Below, piece by piece: positions 1 to 7,727 of a stretch of DNA of 64,000 nt. Within the stretch, counting starts at the first letter, position 1; each line of letters starts with the position of its first letter. The stretch is from SAR202 cluster bacterium (lineage in GTDB: Bacteria; Chloroflexota; Dehalococcoidia; UBA6926; VFHL01): contig VFHL01000010.1 in the NCBI GenBank assembly GCA_009392005.1, forward strand, positions 37,932 to 101,931, read 5' to 3'. A program made the position numbers and the translations under genes. The notes beneath the pieces were generated by a model. It worked only from the letters and a program-made list of their open reading frames with translations, was not told the DNA's origin and did no database searches.

Positions 1-1
1 T

Positions 2-775
2 GCAATTGTCTCTAAGGATTCATGGGAGGCGTGGGGTGTAAACACTCGACTAGACTTAGCTGCAGCTGAAAAGCAGATGCGCAATAGAACTGTTCAACGT
101 TTGATGAAAGATGGGGTTACATTCGTTGATCCGGATTCAGCCTATATTGAAAGTACTGTTGTGATTGGACAAGATACGATCATACAGCCAAATACATATA
201 TCCGGGGAAGCACACAGATTGGTTCGGATTGTAAAATTGGGCCAGGATGCCAAATAGATGATACTACGATTGGCGATCGATGTACGATTGGAAGTTCCGT
301 ATTGGAAAAGACAGTGATTCAGGATGACGTAAATATTGGCCCTTTCTGTCATTTGCGTGCAGGATCTCATTTGAGTTCAGGAGTGCACATCGGGAATTTT
401 GGTGAAATTAAAAATAGTCGATTAGGCTTGAATGTTCGGATGGGTCATTCCAGTTACATTGGTGATGCCGATATCGGTGATAATGTGAACATTGGAGCTG
501 GAGTGGTCACTGCTAATTTCGATGGAGATGAAAAACATCGAACTACGATTCAACAGGATGTTTTTCTGGGTGTTGACACGATGCTTATTGCTCCAATTAA
601 AGTCGGGGCCAGGTCTCGCACAGGTGCCGGGACAGTATTGAACAAAGATATACCTGCCGACACAATGGCGGTTGGCGTACCGGCACGGTTTTGGACATTA
701 AAGTCTTCAGAGGGAAGTGCTCACGATGATCGGAATTTGAATGATAATCAAGGTATTGGACGTAAGGAGACATGA
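2..775 (+). CDS. glmU: Bifunctional GlmU, C-terminal part (5' end outside window)
   Basis: The reading frame is open from the first bases, so the true start lies upstream of the window. The visible 257 residues begin with the linker typical of GlmU (GVNTRLDLAAAEKQM) and continue into a left-handed beta-helix of hexapeptide repeats (IGQDT, IGSDCK, IGDRC, IGNFGE). In the family this domain acetylates glucosamine-1-phosphate from acetyl-CoA; the missing N-terminal half is the UTP-dependent uridylyltransferase, and together they make UDP-GlcNAc for peptidoglycan. GAGVVTANFDGDEKHRT matches the conserved GAGT-x-NYDG-x-K-x-T active-site loop, with Y replaced by F. The stop codon overlaps the next start (ATGA), which suggests co-transcription. 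A plain hexapeptide acetyltransferase is less likely because of the linker. Confidence 0.88.
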   Translation, partial: AIVSKDSWEAWGVNTRLDLAAAEKQMRNRTVQRLMKDGVTFVDPDSAYIESTVVIGQDTIIQPNTYIRGSTQIGSDCKIGPGCQIDDTTIGDRCTIGSSVLEKTVIQDDVNIGPFCHLRAGSHLSSGVHIGNFGEIKNSRLGLNVRMGHSSYIGDADIGDNVNIGAGVVTANFDGDEKHRTTIQQDVFLGVDTMLIAPIKVGARSRTGAGTVLNKDIPADTMAVGVPARFWTLKSSEGSAHDDRNLNDNQGIGRKET

Positions 776-2046
776 GTACACTTTCTTGGATTTCACTATT
801 TTTCGTCATTGTTCTTATTTTGCCGACTATGATCGCTTTATCTGTGTTCCAGGTTGGGATGATTCGGATACGGGGTGAAAATGTAGAGCGGCTTGTCCAA
901 CGCGAAATAGAGGGATCGCGTCAATTAGAGATGCTACTAAGTAAATTAGGTCAAGTTGTGTTTACGTTAGCCCTTGCAGAGGTGATTAATGTTCTGGCTA
1001 TGTTTGTATTGAGCCTAGCAGTGTTCAATGACGGATTAAATTTGACAATATCTATAGCAAGCTTATTCTCTGTACTCCTTGTGATTTCAACATTCGTTTT
1101 GAGTCGAATGCTCGCATACATGATTACCGGTTCCTCTCCTGAACAAGCTATTTTACGACTTGTGCCGCTTGCATCTTCGTTGCTGAAACTTTTTTACCCT
1201 TCAACCATTCTTGTTGCGAAACTCGAAGAACGGATTAAAAGCAATTACAGCCAATCATCGGAGGATCAAGAGGCTTCCAAAGAAGGTCAAAATGGTGAAG
1301 GCCTTATTTATCAGGGACACGAAGTTGAAGAGCATGAACGTGAGATGATTAGAGCAATTCTGAAATTGGAAGATACGACTGTTCGCGAAATCATGGTTCC
1401 ATTTCCAGACATAGTAGCAACAAGCGAAGATGCGTCGGTTTCTGAGATTATCGATCTTATCAATAGCGAAGGTTTCACACGCATTCCTCTTTTTGAATCT
1501 ACGAAGGACAATATTGTTGGTGTAATTTATGCGAAAGATTTGCTCACACTGGCAGAGCCTAGGACTTCTTCCGTCCAATTAAGGACGATTTGTAGGGAAC
1601 CATTTTTTATACCAGAGACTAAGAAGCTTGATGAGTTATTAGATGAATTTCAGCAAAAGCGCCTTCATTTAGGGGTCGTGGTTGATGAATATGGTGCAGT
1701 GTCCGGGCTTGTTACCATTGAGGACTTGTTGGAAGAGATCGTTGGGGAAATTGCGGATGAGTATGATTCACAAGAACCTGAAGCGGAACGTGTTAGTGAT
1801 GACGAGGTTGTTATTGATGGTAAGGCGCCATTAGATATGCTTGACGAATACTTTTCGATCGAAATGCGGGGTGAGGGATTCGATACTATTGGCGGATTGA
1901 TATTTCATGATTTGGGGAAAATCCCTGTCCCAGGAGATCGTGTTGCAACAAATGAATTGACATTCGAGGTGCTCACGACTGTTGGTCGCAGAATACGAAA
2001 AGTTCGGGTATGGCGTGCCCCTAAGCTGAATGATCTCGATCAATAA
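772..2046 (+). CDS. CNNM/CorC-type protein (DUF21 membrane domain, CBS pair, CorC_HlyC domain)
   Basis: 424 residues. Hydrophobic segments near residues 5-25, 60-88, 92-116 and 124-147 form a DUF21-type membrane domain. A CBS pair follows (about 205-325), starting at REIMVPFPDIVAT and ending near VTIEDLLEEIVGEIADE, then a CorC_HlyC domain (about 340-415, with DTIGGLI and GRRIRKVRV). Relatives are proposed Mg2+/Co2+ efflux or homeostasis proteins, often annotated as haemolysin or TlyC; the name haemolysin has no support here. The ATG overlaps the glmU stop and has an AAGGAG site nearby. The family is clear, but the substrate is not visible in the sequence. Confidence 0.85.
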   Translation: MSTLSWISLFFVIVLILPTMIALSVFQVGMIRIRGENVERLVQREIEGSRQLEMLLSKLGQVVFTLALAEVINVLAMFVLSLAVFNDGLNLTISIASLFSVLLVISTFVLSRMLAYMITGSSPEQAILRLVPLASSLLKLFYPSTILVAKLEERIKSNYSQSSEDQEASKEGQNGEGLIYQGHEVEEHEREMIRAILKLEDTTVREIMVPFPDIVATSEDASVSEIIDLINSEGFTRIPLFESTKDNIVGVIYAKDLLTLAEPRTSSVQLRTICREPFFIPETKKLDELLDEFQQKRLHLGVVVDEYGAVSGLVTIEDLLEEIVGEIADEYDSQEPEAERVSDDEVVIDGKAPLDMLDEYFSIEMRGEGFDTIGGLIFHDLGKIPVPGDRVATNELTFEVLTTVGRRIRKVRVWRAPKLNDLDQ

Positions 2047-2540
2047 AATAAGCGATCTTAAAATCGGCTTAGGCATAAGCTAGATGACTGCATACTTAAT
2101 TTTTGATTGATAACTCAACGCAATCAATAGCACAATAAATCCATAGTTTTAATAATGAAATATGAATGTTTGATGTTATTGGCGATTTTAAATGTACACC
2201 AGATTACACTTAGCTAGTCCTGAATGAGTGGGCCACTTATGCTTCGTGGGAAGTGATACGAAAATGTAGAGCCAAATATCTCGAGGCTTGCCAATATTTT
2301 CTTACAAAAGACATGCGTACTGATCGTATAAGTATTTGAAAGAATAAAAGGTTTGATAAAAGGAAACCTTTTCATTTGGGTGATTGTGAAATTCAAGACA
2401 GCTTTTTAAGATTCAGCGATAAACATTGTGGTAACGCACCCATCTTGGTTTGGCTACCTGGTTTTTTCGCCTTTCAGAAGGCAGGAACCATTGCGTTTAG
2501 TGGAAGATGAGGGTTTGCAAGTTTGGGCTCGATCAACGAT
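2047..2540. other. Non-coding gap between convergent genes
   Basis: About 500 bases with no convincing gene. The short open frames on both strands lack ribosome sites and recognisable motifs. A weak imperfect hairpin follows the upstream stop (AAGCGAT/ATCGGCTT near 2050-2072) and could terminate the glmU-CNNM transcript. Nothing else is seen apart from the strong inverted repeat that follows. Confidence 0.4.
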
Positions 2541-2583
2541 AAAGCCGGCGATGGTGAGTTTGATATTCACCATCGCCGGCTTT
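2541..2583 (-). terminator. Perfect 17-bp hairpin 3' of the collagen-like cluster
   Basis: Arms at 2541-2557 and 2567-2583 are perfectly complementary over 17 bp around a 9-base loop and are GC-rich in the middle (GCCGGCGATGG). The hairpin lies about 30 bases past the stop of the last collagen-like gene on the minus strand. The T tract is short (TTTAT), so it may act as a terminator in either direction or as a 3'-end stabiliser rather than as a classical strong terminator. Confidence 0.7.
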
Positions 2584-2612
2584 CAAATCCTACGCCAATT
2601 ACCTTTGGAGGC

Positions 2613-3230
2613 TTAACTAGCGCTCCTCTTTACCTTGACAGGGAAAGAGGCTTCTTCCCCTTCCGTTGAGCGTGCGATAACCGTGAATATTGCTTCATCG
2701 GCTCCAAGCTCATCCAAGTAAATCTCAACAGCGTCGGTAAAAGGATCTGTTGATTCCATTACGAAGGCACCGGAGTCATTGGCGCGTCCTGTTAACCATT
2801 TGTGAGTCGACGACTCTATTGGTCGGGCGCGTACAACCTGACTCTTAGCATACTTCAATCGATGGAATTCAATTTCCATTCCGACTCGAGGTGACCATCC
2901 GGCGCCATAAACCTGGACACCTGTATCACCAACGGTAATTTCACTAGGAACTATAACAATGATTGGAGGACCATTCCGGTTTGTATCGCGGAACCCAACT
3001 GGCTTCGCCTCTCCATCTGCACCAGCTTCACCAGCTGGTCCCTCTGGACCGGCTGGTCCCTGAGGTCCTGCAGGTCCTTGTGCTCCTTGTGCTCCTGCTG
3101 CACCCGTTGCGCCTTTGGGTCCTGGCGGACCATCAGCGCCATCTGCGCCGGCACAACCCGCAACCACTAGCATTGCTGCTAGAGCGAGCACCAAGCCCAG
3201 AAAAGTCCTATTTCTGCTTAGCAAACGCAT
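2613..3230 (-). CDS. Collagen-like lipoprotein, copy 3 of a tandem triplet
   Basis: 205 residues. An N-terminal signal peptide ends in a lipobox with Cys26 (VVAGC), so the mature protein should be lipid-anchored outside the membrane. Directly after the lipidation site come about 16 uninterrupted Gly-X-Y triplets rich in GPA, GPQ and GAD (about residues 28-76). A C-terminal domain of about 125 residues (GFRDTNRNGPP ... FPVKVKR) follows, containing a beta-strand-like stretch ITVGDTGVQVYGAGW that recalls Ig/IPT-type folds. A good ribosome site (AAGGGAG) precedes the ATG. It follows its upstream paralogue by 28 bases. Bacterial Gly-X-Y proteins can trimerise into collagen helices; the role here (surface stalk, adhesion, cell-cell contact) is unknown. 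Confidence 0.82.
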   Translation of the reverse strand: MRLLSRNRTFLGLVLALAAMLVVAGCAGADGADGPPGPKGATGAAGAQGAQGPAGPQGPAGPEGPAGEAGADGEAKPVGFRDTNRNGPPIIVIVPSEITVGDTGVQVYGAGWSPRVGMEIEFHRLKYAKSQVVRARPIESSTHKWLTGRANDSGAFVMESTDPFTDAVEIYLDELGADEAIFTVIARSTEGEEASFPVKVKRSAS

Positions 3231-3258
3231 AGCAAGTCTCCCTTATCAACTTTAATGG

Positions 3259-3876
3259 TTATCCTGCACTTCTTTTAACTAGTACAGGGTAAGATGCTTC
3301 TTCACCTTCTGACGAGCGTGCAATTACTGTGAACATTGCCTCGTCCGCTCCGATCTCGTCTAAGTAAATCTCAACTGCTTCAGGGAATGGTTTGTCATCT
3401 GATTGAGCGAACTCAAAAGCGCCCGAGTCATTAGACCTTCCATTGAGGAATACGTAGGTTGATGATCCAATTGGGTCGGATCGCTTCACCTGTGCCTTGG
3501 CCCAGAACAAGCGGTGGAATTCGATCGTGATTGACGATCGGATAGACCAACCTGCTCCACTTACCGTAATGCCAGTATCCCCGACAGTAATTACATCAGG
3601 ACTTACTATGATCATTGGAGGCCCATTTCGGTTCGTGTCACGGAATCCCAGTGGTTCGTCCTTGCCTGCTACTCCCGCCTCTCCCGCAGGTCCTGCTGGT
3701 CCGGCTGCGCCCTGTGGTCCTTGAGGTCCCTGTGGTCCCTCAATCCCCGCTGCGCCTGCTGGTCCTTGCGGTCCTGCTGGTCCGGCAACGCCTGCTTGGC
3801 ATGCCGACGCGACTAGAGCAACGGCAAGTGCGAAAACCAGAGTGACGCCGATTTGTTTACGTATAAAAAATCGCAT
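3259..3876 (-). CDS. Collagen-like lipoprotein, copy 2 of a tandem triplet
   Basis: 205 residues from the ATG at 3876; a GTG one codon earlier is also possible. I chose the ATG because it places the lipidated Cys at position 26, as in both neighbours. The layout is the same: signal peptide (LVASAC), about 15 Gly-X-Y triplets starting GVA GPA GPQ and ending GKD, then the shared C-terminal domain starting GFRDTNRNGPP. The C-terminal domain is strongly similar to copy 3 (ITVGDTG, AGWS, SSTY, NDSGAF, AVEIYLDEIGADEA, FTVIARS). The start lies 3 bases after the stop of the upstream paralogue, so translation is probably coupled. No function is established. Confidence 0.82.
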   Translation of the reverse strand: MRFFIRKQIGVTLVFALAVALVASACQAGVAGPAGPQGPAGAAGIEGPQGPQGPQGAAGPAGPAGEAGVAGKDEPLGFRDTNRNGPPMIIVSPDVITVGDTGITVSGAGWSIRSSITIEFHRLFWAKAQVKRSDPIGSSTYVFLNGRSNDSGAFEFAQSDDKPFPEAVEIYLDEIGADEAMFTVIARSSEGEEASYPVLVKRSAG

Positions 3877-3879
3877 CAC

Positions 3880-4515
3880 TTAATTTCCTTTCTCGCCGAC
3901 TGTACCACTGCCTGCTGATCGTTTGACAGTGACAGGGAACGATGCCTCATCACCATTACTGGATCTCGCTATTACAGTAAATACAGCCTCGTCCACTTTG
4001 ATTTCGTCGAAGTAAATCTCAACGGCTTCTGTGAAAGCTTCCGTTTGATCGAATTTGAACGCTCCGGACTCATTAGACCTTCCCCCAACGAATTTGTAGG
4101 TCGAAGACTCTAAAGGCCTAGCGCGTACCACTTGGCTCTTCGCATAAAACAGTCGATGGAATTCAGTCGTTACGCTCGTGTTAGGAGCCCAACCAGAACC
4201 GAGTACCGATAGCGTGGTCTCGCCCACAGTCACTGTTGATGGCTTGACGACTAGGTTAACTGGCCCATTACGATCTGGCCTGTTAAGCGGTTGAGGTGCA
4301 TCCTCTCCGTCCGCACCGTCCGCGCCAGCCTCACCTGCTGGTCCTTCAGCACCTTGCGGACCTGCTGGTCCTTCAGCGCCTTGTGCTCCTCGGTCACCCG
4401 CTGGCCCCTGAGGACCCTGTGATCCATCCGTCCCAGCGCATGCGGCGGAAACCATCGCAATTGCTAGCGAAAAGACGAGTGCCAGAAATAACTTTCTTTT
4501 TCTTAGCACTTGCAT
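3880..4515 (-). CDS. Collagen-like lipoprotein, copy 1 (promoter-proximal) of a tandem triplet
   Basis: 211 residues from the ATG at 4515 (an adjacent ATG lies at 4518), behind a GGAAGGGGG ribosome site. Signal peptide with lipobox Cys26 (VSAAC), about 15 Gly-X-Y triplets (GTD GSQ GPQ ... GED), then the paralogous C-terminal domain. This copy differs most: the domain begins LNRPDRNGP instead of GFRDTNRNGP, and it has a short extra tail (GSGTVGEKGN). It is the first gene of the three-gene unit and sits behind a consensus-like promoter. Like the others it is presumably exported, lipid-anchored and trimeric; this is inference from the repeats. Confidence 0.82.
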   Translation of the reverse strand: MQVLRKRKLFLALVFSLAIAMVSAACAGTDGSQGPQGPAGDRGAQGAEGPAGPQGAEGPAGEAGADGADGEDAPQPLNRPDRNGPVNLVVKPSTVTVGETTLSVLGSGWAPNTSVTTEFHRLFYAKSQVVRARPLESSTYKFVGGRSNESGAFKFDQTEAFTEAVEIYFDEIKVDEAVFTVIARSSNGDEASFPVTVKRSAGSGTVGEKGN

Positions 4516-4602
4516 CATGCAAACCCCCTTCCATAGTCACGGTTGTTCCGTGTTCGAAATCAACCTGATTCCTTGGAAATTTATAACTAAAAGGTCGCGA
4601 TA

Positions 4603-4631
4603 ATCATAGTTCTGCTGTGTAGTGATGTCAA
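4603..4631 (-). promoter_or_regulatory. Sigma70-type promoter of the collagen-like operon
   Basis: On the minus strand TTGACA (4631-4626) is followed after exactly 17 bases by TATGAT (4608-4603), a near-consensus housekeeping promoter. It predicts a start near 4596 and a leader of about 80 bases. The leader contains a small inverted repeat, CACGG-TTGTT-CCGTG at 4538-4552, of unknown role. Confidence 0.75.
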
Positions 4632-4880
4632 ATGGGATTTTTGTTATTCAGTGTATTTCTTCAAGTTGGCTGCTTTCCTCTCTGATCTTCTACTGGATCT
4701 TTGCGGGAAAATAGAGTTTGCGATATTGGTAATGGTGTACTCATTTATGTTTCTGCCCGTAAAAAAATGCACTACAAAATAGGCATGATATTTGCCAGGC
4801 TTTTGGGCATTTGACCCCGGGTGTATAGGCATACGGATTTGTTTAGCCTCATTAGGCACCCCCGAGATATATAATTGTAA
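4632..4880. other. Intergenic region between collagen promoter and tRNA promoter
   Basis: No gene or convincing structure seen. A minus-strand open frame across 4644-4898 has no ribosome site or recognisable motif. Together with the collagen leader and the tRNA promoter this fills the gap from 4516 to 4899. Confidence 0.4.
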
Positions 4881-4889
4881 TGATATAAT
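4881..4889 (+). promoter_or_regulatory. Extended -10 promoter of the tRNA-Ser pair
   Basis: TGATATAAT is a perfect -10 hexamer with the TGn extension, ending 10 bases before the first tRNA base. No good -35 is seen at the usual distance, as expected for an extended -10 promoter. Confidence 0.6.
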
Positions 4890-4899
4890 TCCATTCATT

Positions 4900-4986
4900 G
4901 GAGAGGTGGCCGAGCGGATTAAGGCACCGCTCTCGAAAAGCGGAGTCTCTTAACAGGGGCCGTGGGTTCGAATCCCACCCTCTCCG
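4900..4986 (+). tRNA. tRNA-Ser (anticodon CGA)
   Basis: 87 bases folding as a class II tRNA. The acceptor GGAGAGG pairs with CCTCTCC (4979-4985) and the discriminator is G. The anticodon stem CCGCT/AGCGG encloses the loop CTCGAAA, with anticodon CGA at 4934-4936, which reads UCG. A long variable arm and the T-arm GTGGGTTCGAATCCCAC are present. The CCA end is not encoded: C4987 follows the discriminator, then the next tRNA begins. Confidence 0.95.
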
Positions 4987-4987
4987 C

Positions 4988-5078
4988 GGAGAGGTGCTGG
5001 AGTGGCCGAACAGGCGCGCCTGGAAAGCGCGTAGGGGACGACCTCCCCTCGTGGGTTCGAATCCCACCCTCTCCGCCA
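4988..5078 (+). tRNA. tRNA-Ser (anticodon GGA)
   Basis: Class II tRNA. The acceptor GGAGAGG (4988-4994) pairs with CCTCTCC (5068-5074), G5075 is the discriminator, and CCA (5076-5078) is encoded. The anticodon stem CGCGC/GCGCG encloses CTGGAAA, giving anticodon GGA at 5022-5024, which reads UCC and UCU. A long variable arm is present. It begins one base after the preceding tRNA-Ser and must be processed from a shared transcript. Confidence 0.95.
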
Positions 5079-5377
5079 TTTTATGCCCTCACGTATAGTT
5101 TCTATTAGATACGAAGAGCGTTTTTCTGTCCATCTTCATTTCGTATCTAGCTGTCGAGGTGTGCGATCTCCTCTTAATGTTTTTGGTCAAATTAAGGAAA
5201 ACTTGACCTTTGCTTTACCATCGGTTAGGTTGGAATTTAGCTTCGCTGGTGCATATTTGAGCTTAAAGAGCTTTCTCTAGATCCGAATTTGTAGTGACTA
5301 ATTTGGATTGTGGCAAAGTTCATTTTTTAGTAGGGATCGATACCAAAAATTGGTATAGAATTCGGAGAATCCATCAA
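5079..5377 (+). other. Intergenic region upstream of topA with a small palindrome
   Basis: No gene is supported; a 65-codon frame at 5083-5280 lacks a ribosome site and any known motif. Near its 3' end lies ATACCAA-AAA-TTGGTAT (5340-5356), a perfect 7-bp inverted repeat overlapping a possible -10 (TGGTATAGA or TAGAAT, 5351-5361), about 20 bases before the topA start. It could be an operator or chance. Confidence 0.35.
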
Positions 5378-7693
5378 ATGACGGAAAAACAAGGGAAGAA
5401 AAACATTACACAGAAGAAGAGTCCGCGGCGCCGCGTCAGCAAAACCAAAAATGAGGTCGCTAAGGCGGCCCCAGATTCAGGATCCTTGCGTGATCTTGTC
5501 ATTGTTGAATCCCCTGCGAAAGCTAGGACTTTGAGCAGGATGCTTGGTGACAAGTATCACGTCGAAGCGTCAATGGGTCATGTTCGGGATTTACCGTCAA
5601 ATGATTTAGGAATTGATACTGAACACGATTTCCAGCCGAAATACGCCATCATCAAAGAGCGTTTCCACCTTATCAATGAATTGCGACGTGTGGGAAAATC
5701 CGCTGATACAGTGTATCTCGCGACTGACCCAGACAGAGAGGGTGAAGCGATATCATGGCATGTCATGGAAGCGATGCGTCTGACACCGGATCGTATTAAG
5801 CGGGTTGTTTTTCATGAAATTACTGAAGACGCGGTTTTATCTGCGTTTCAGGAGCCGAAATCTATTGATATGGAATTAGTTAATGCTCAGCAAGCCAGAC
5901 GATTACTTGACCGTATCGTTGGATTCAAGATTAGCCCTATTCTTGGCCGGAAGGTGCGACGAGGTTTGTCTGCGGGGAGGGTTCAATCCCCTGCACTAAG
6001 AATGGTTGTGGATCGAGAGCGTGAAATTGATGCATTTGTAGCGAAAGAGTTTTGGACTGTTCATGCGGATCTGGCAGCTGGTGATGCTTCGCAAGCCTCC
6101 CCTCAAGCATTTTCAGCGAAACTTGATAGTGTTGTTCAAGGATCAGGGGAAATAGTGAAAATCGATTTGTCTAACGAAGACGAAACGATGCAGATTGTGG
6201 ATGATATCAGGCCGAGCACTTTTAAAGTTCAAAAGGTCACTAAGCGGAACAGACGGCGTCGTCCCGCCGCTCCATTTATAACATCGACGCTCCAGCAGGA
6301 GGCATGGCGTAAGCTACGTTTCCCCGCACGGAAAACTATGAGTGTTGCGCAGCAGCTATATGAAGGTATTTCCTTAAGATCGGATGGTCCTATAGGCCTG
6401 ATCACCTACATGAGAACTGATTCGACGAATCTTGCAGACCAGGCGCAACAAGAAATACGTCAATGGATTACCGAAAAGCATGGGGACAAGTATGTGCCAA
6501 AATCCGCGCGCGTATATACGCGTAAGGTGAAGGGTGCACAAGAAGCACACGAAGCAATCCGACCTACCTCAATCCAAAGGTCTCCCGAGAGCATCAGAAG
6601 CGATCTTACCCAAGATCAAGCTCGTCTTTATGACCTTATTTGGAAACGGGTGCTTGCGTCACAGATGACAGATGCAATATTTGATGCAACATCAATCGAT
6701 ATCTGGTCCACGAATACTTCGCGGGATAAAACATACGTGTTCAAAACATCTGGTCAGGTAATGCAATTCAATGGATTTCTTGCGGTGTACGAAGAAGGGA
6801 CTGATGAGTCTGAAGAGGAGATGGGTGGCAAATTGCCAGAAATGGCTCAATCGGATCTTTTGAATCTAGTTGATTTGGAACCGAAGCAACATTTCACTCA
6901 ACCGCCGCCACGTTTCAATGATGCGACGTTAGTGAAAGCATTAGAAGAAAAAGGTATTGGTAGACCTAGTACGTATGCGCCAACAATATCGCGGCTTCTA
7001 GACGTTGGATATATCAAGCGCGATCAGCAGCGATTTGAGCCAGAAAAAGTAGGGCTTTTGGTGCATGACTTAGTAGCAGAGCATTTTGACGATATCGTTG
7101 ATTTGGATTTTACGGCCAATATGGAAGAAAAATTGGAAGAAGTTGCACGTGGCGAACGCGAGTGGGCCTCGGTTCTACAAGATTTTTATGATCCATTCGC
7201 CGCAACTGTGGATAAAGCTGCGGAGGCGATGCCAAGCATGAAAAGCCAGCTTGACGAACCAACAGATGAAATCTGTGAAGAATGTTCCAAGCCGATGGTC
7301 TTAAAGACAGGTAGATTTGGAAAATTCCTTGCATGCACTGGCTTCCCTTCGTGCAAGAACACTCGAGATGCTTCTGAGAAGATCGAAAAAGGTTGCCCTA
7401 AGTGCAACGCTGATTTGGTTGAGCGTCGTGCACGCAAAACCGGTAGGAGTTTCTACGGGTGCTCGAGTTACCCGACATGTAACTTTGTTATTAATGGACA
7501 ACCTCTTGATGTGTCATGCCCTGAGTGTAATCGATTATTAATTGCTCAAAAAAACGATGGCGCAAAATGCGTGTCCTGTGACTGGCAGGGTTCACAAGAA
7601 GAATTAGTGGTTCCAGAGGATGTTTCTTCCACGCCCGACGTTGATTCACCGGTTGTTGTTAAAGGTTCAGTGAGCAAATCTGTAGAAGCGTAA
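5378..7693 (+). CDS. topA: DNA topoisomerase I (type IA)
   Basis: 771 residues from the ATG at 5378, which has a GGAG site 10 bases upstream; the frame is open further upstream, but that extension has no family match. It relaxes negatively supercoiled DNA by transient single-strand cleavage. A basic N-terminal tail is followed by the TOPRIM motif VIVESPAKAR (Glu44) and the metal motif DPDREGEA (117-124). The catalytic tyrosine is Tyr344 in GLITYMRTDSTNL. The C-terminus has three zinc-ribbon-like repeats (CEEC...CTGFPSC, CPKC...CSSYPTC, CPEC...CVSC), the usual topoisomerase I DNA-binding tail. It is followed after 34 bases by a Xer recombinase. Confidence 0.96.
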   Translation: MTEKQGKKNITQKKSPRRRVSKTKNEVAKAAPDSGSLRDLVIVESPAKARTLSRMLGDKYHVEASMGHVRDLPSNDLGIDTEHDFQPKYAIIKERFHLINELRRVGKSADTVYLATDPDREGEAISWHVMEAMRLTPDRIKRVVFHEITEDAVLSAFQEPKSIDMELVNAQQARRLLDRIVGFKISPILGRKVRRGLSAGRVQSPALRMVVDREREIDAFVAKEFWTVHADLAAGDASQASPQAFSAKLDSVVQGSGEIVKIDLSNEDETMQIVDDIRPSTFKVQKVTKRNRRRRPAAPFITSTLQQEAWRKLRFPARKTMSVAQQLYEGISLRSDGPIGLITYMRTDSTNLADQAQQEIRQWITEKHGDKYVPKSARVYTRKVKGAQEAHEAIRPTSIQRSPESIRSDLTQDQARLYDLIWKRVLASQMTDAIFDATSIDIWSTNTSRDKTYVFKTSGQVMQFNGFLAVYEEGTDESEEEMGGKLPEMAQSDLLNLVDLEPKQHFTQPPPRFNDATLVKALEEKGIGRPSTYAPTISRLLDVGYIKRDQQRFEPEKVGLLVHDLVAEHFDDIVDLDFTANMEEKLEEVARGEREWASVLQDFYDPFAATVDKAAEAMPSMKSQLDEPTDEICEECSKPMVLKTGRFGKFLACTGFPSCKNTRDASEKIEKGCPKCNADLVERRARKTGRSFYGCSSYPTCNFVINGQPLDVSCPECNRLLIAQKNDGAKCVSCDWQGSQEELVVPEDVSSTPDVDSPVVVKGSVSKSVEA

Positions 7694-7727
7694 CGATTGG
7701 TATGGCTGTGTCACTAATGGCAATCTG

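Noticed and set aside
772..2046. Annotation as haemolysin/TlyC toxin
   Set aside because: The domain order DUF21-CBS-CorC_HlyC is that of ion-homeostasis proteins; the haemolysin name is historical.
2214..2616. Two short open frames in the gap after the CNNM gene
   Set aside because: No ribosome site, no motif, and the second runs through the perfect hairpin.
2951..4568. Several open frames opposite to or shifted within the collagen-like genes
   Set aside because: They are by-products of the Gly-Pro-rich repeats (long Leu/Val/Gln-rich shadows) with no ribosome sites; the lipobox frames are clearly the coding ones.
4852..5079. Minus-strand open frame beginning MAERVGFEPTRG
   Set aside because: It is the antisense of the two tRNA-Ser genes; such frames are a known source of spurious proteins in databases.
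5083..5280. 65-codon open frame between tRNA-Ser and topA
   Set aside because: No ribosome site, begins immediately at the tRNA end, no recognisable features.
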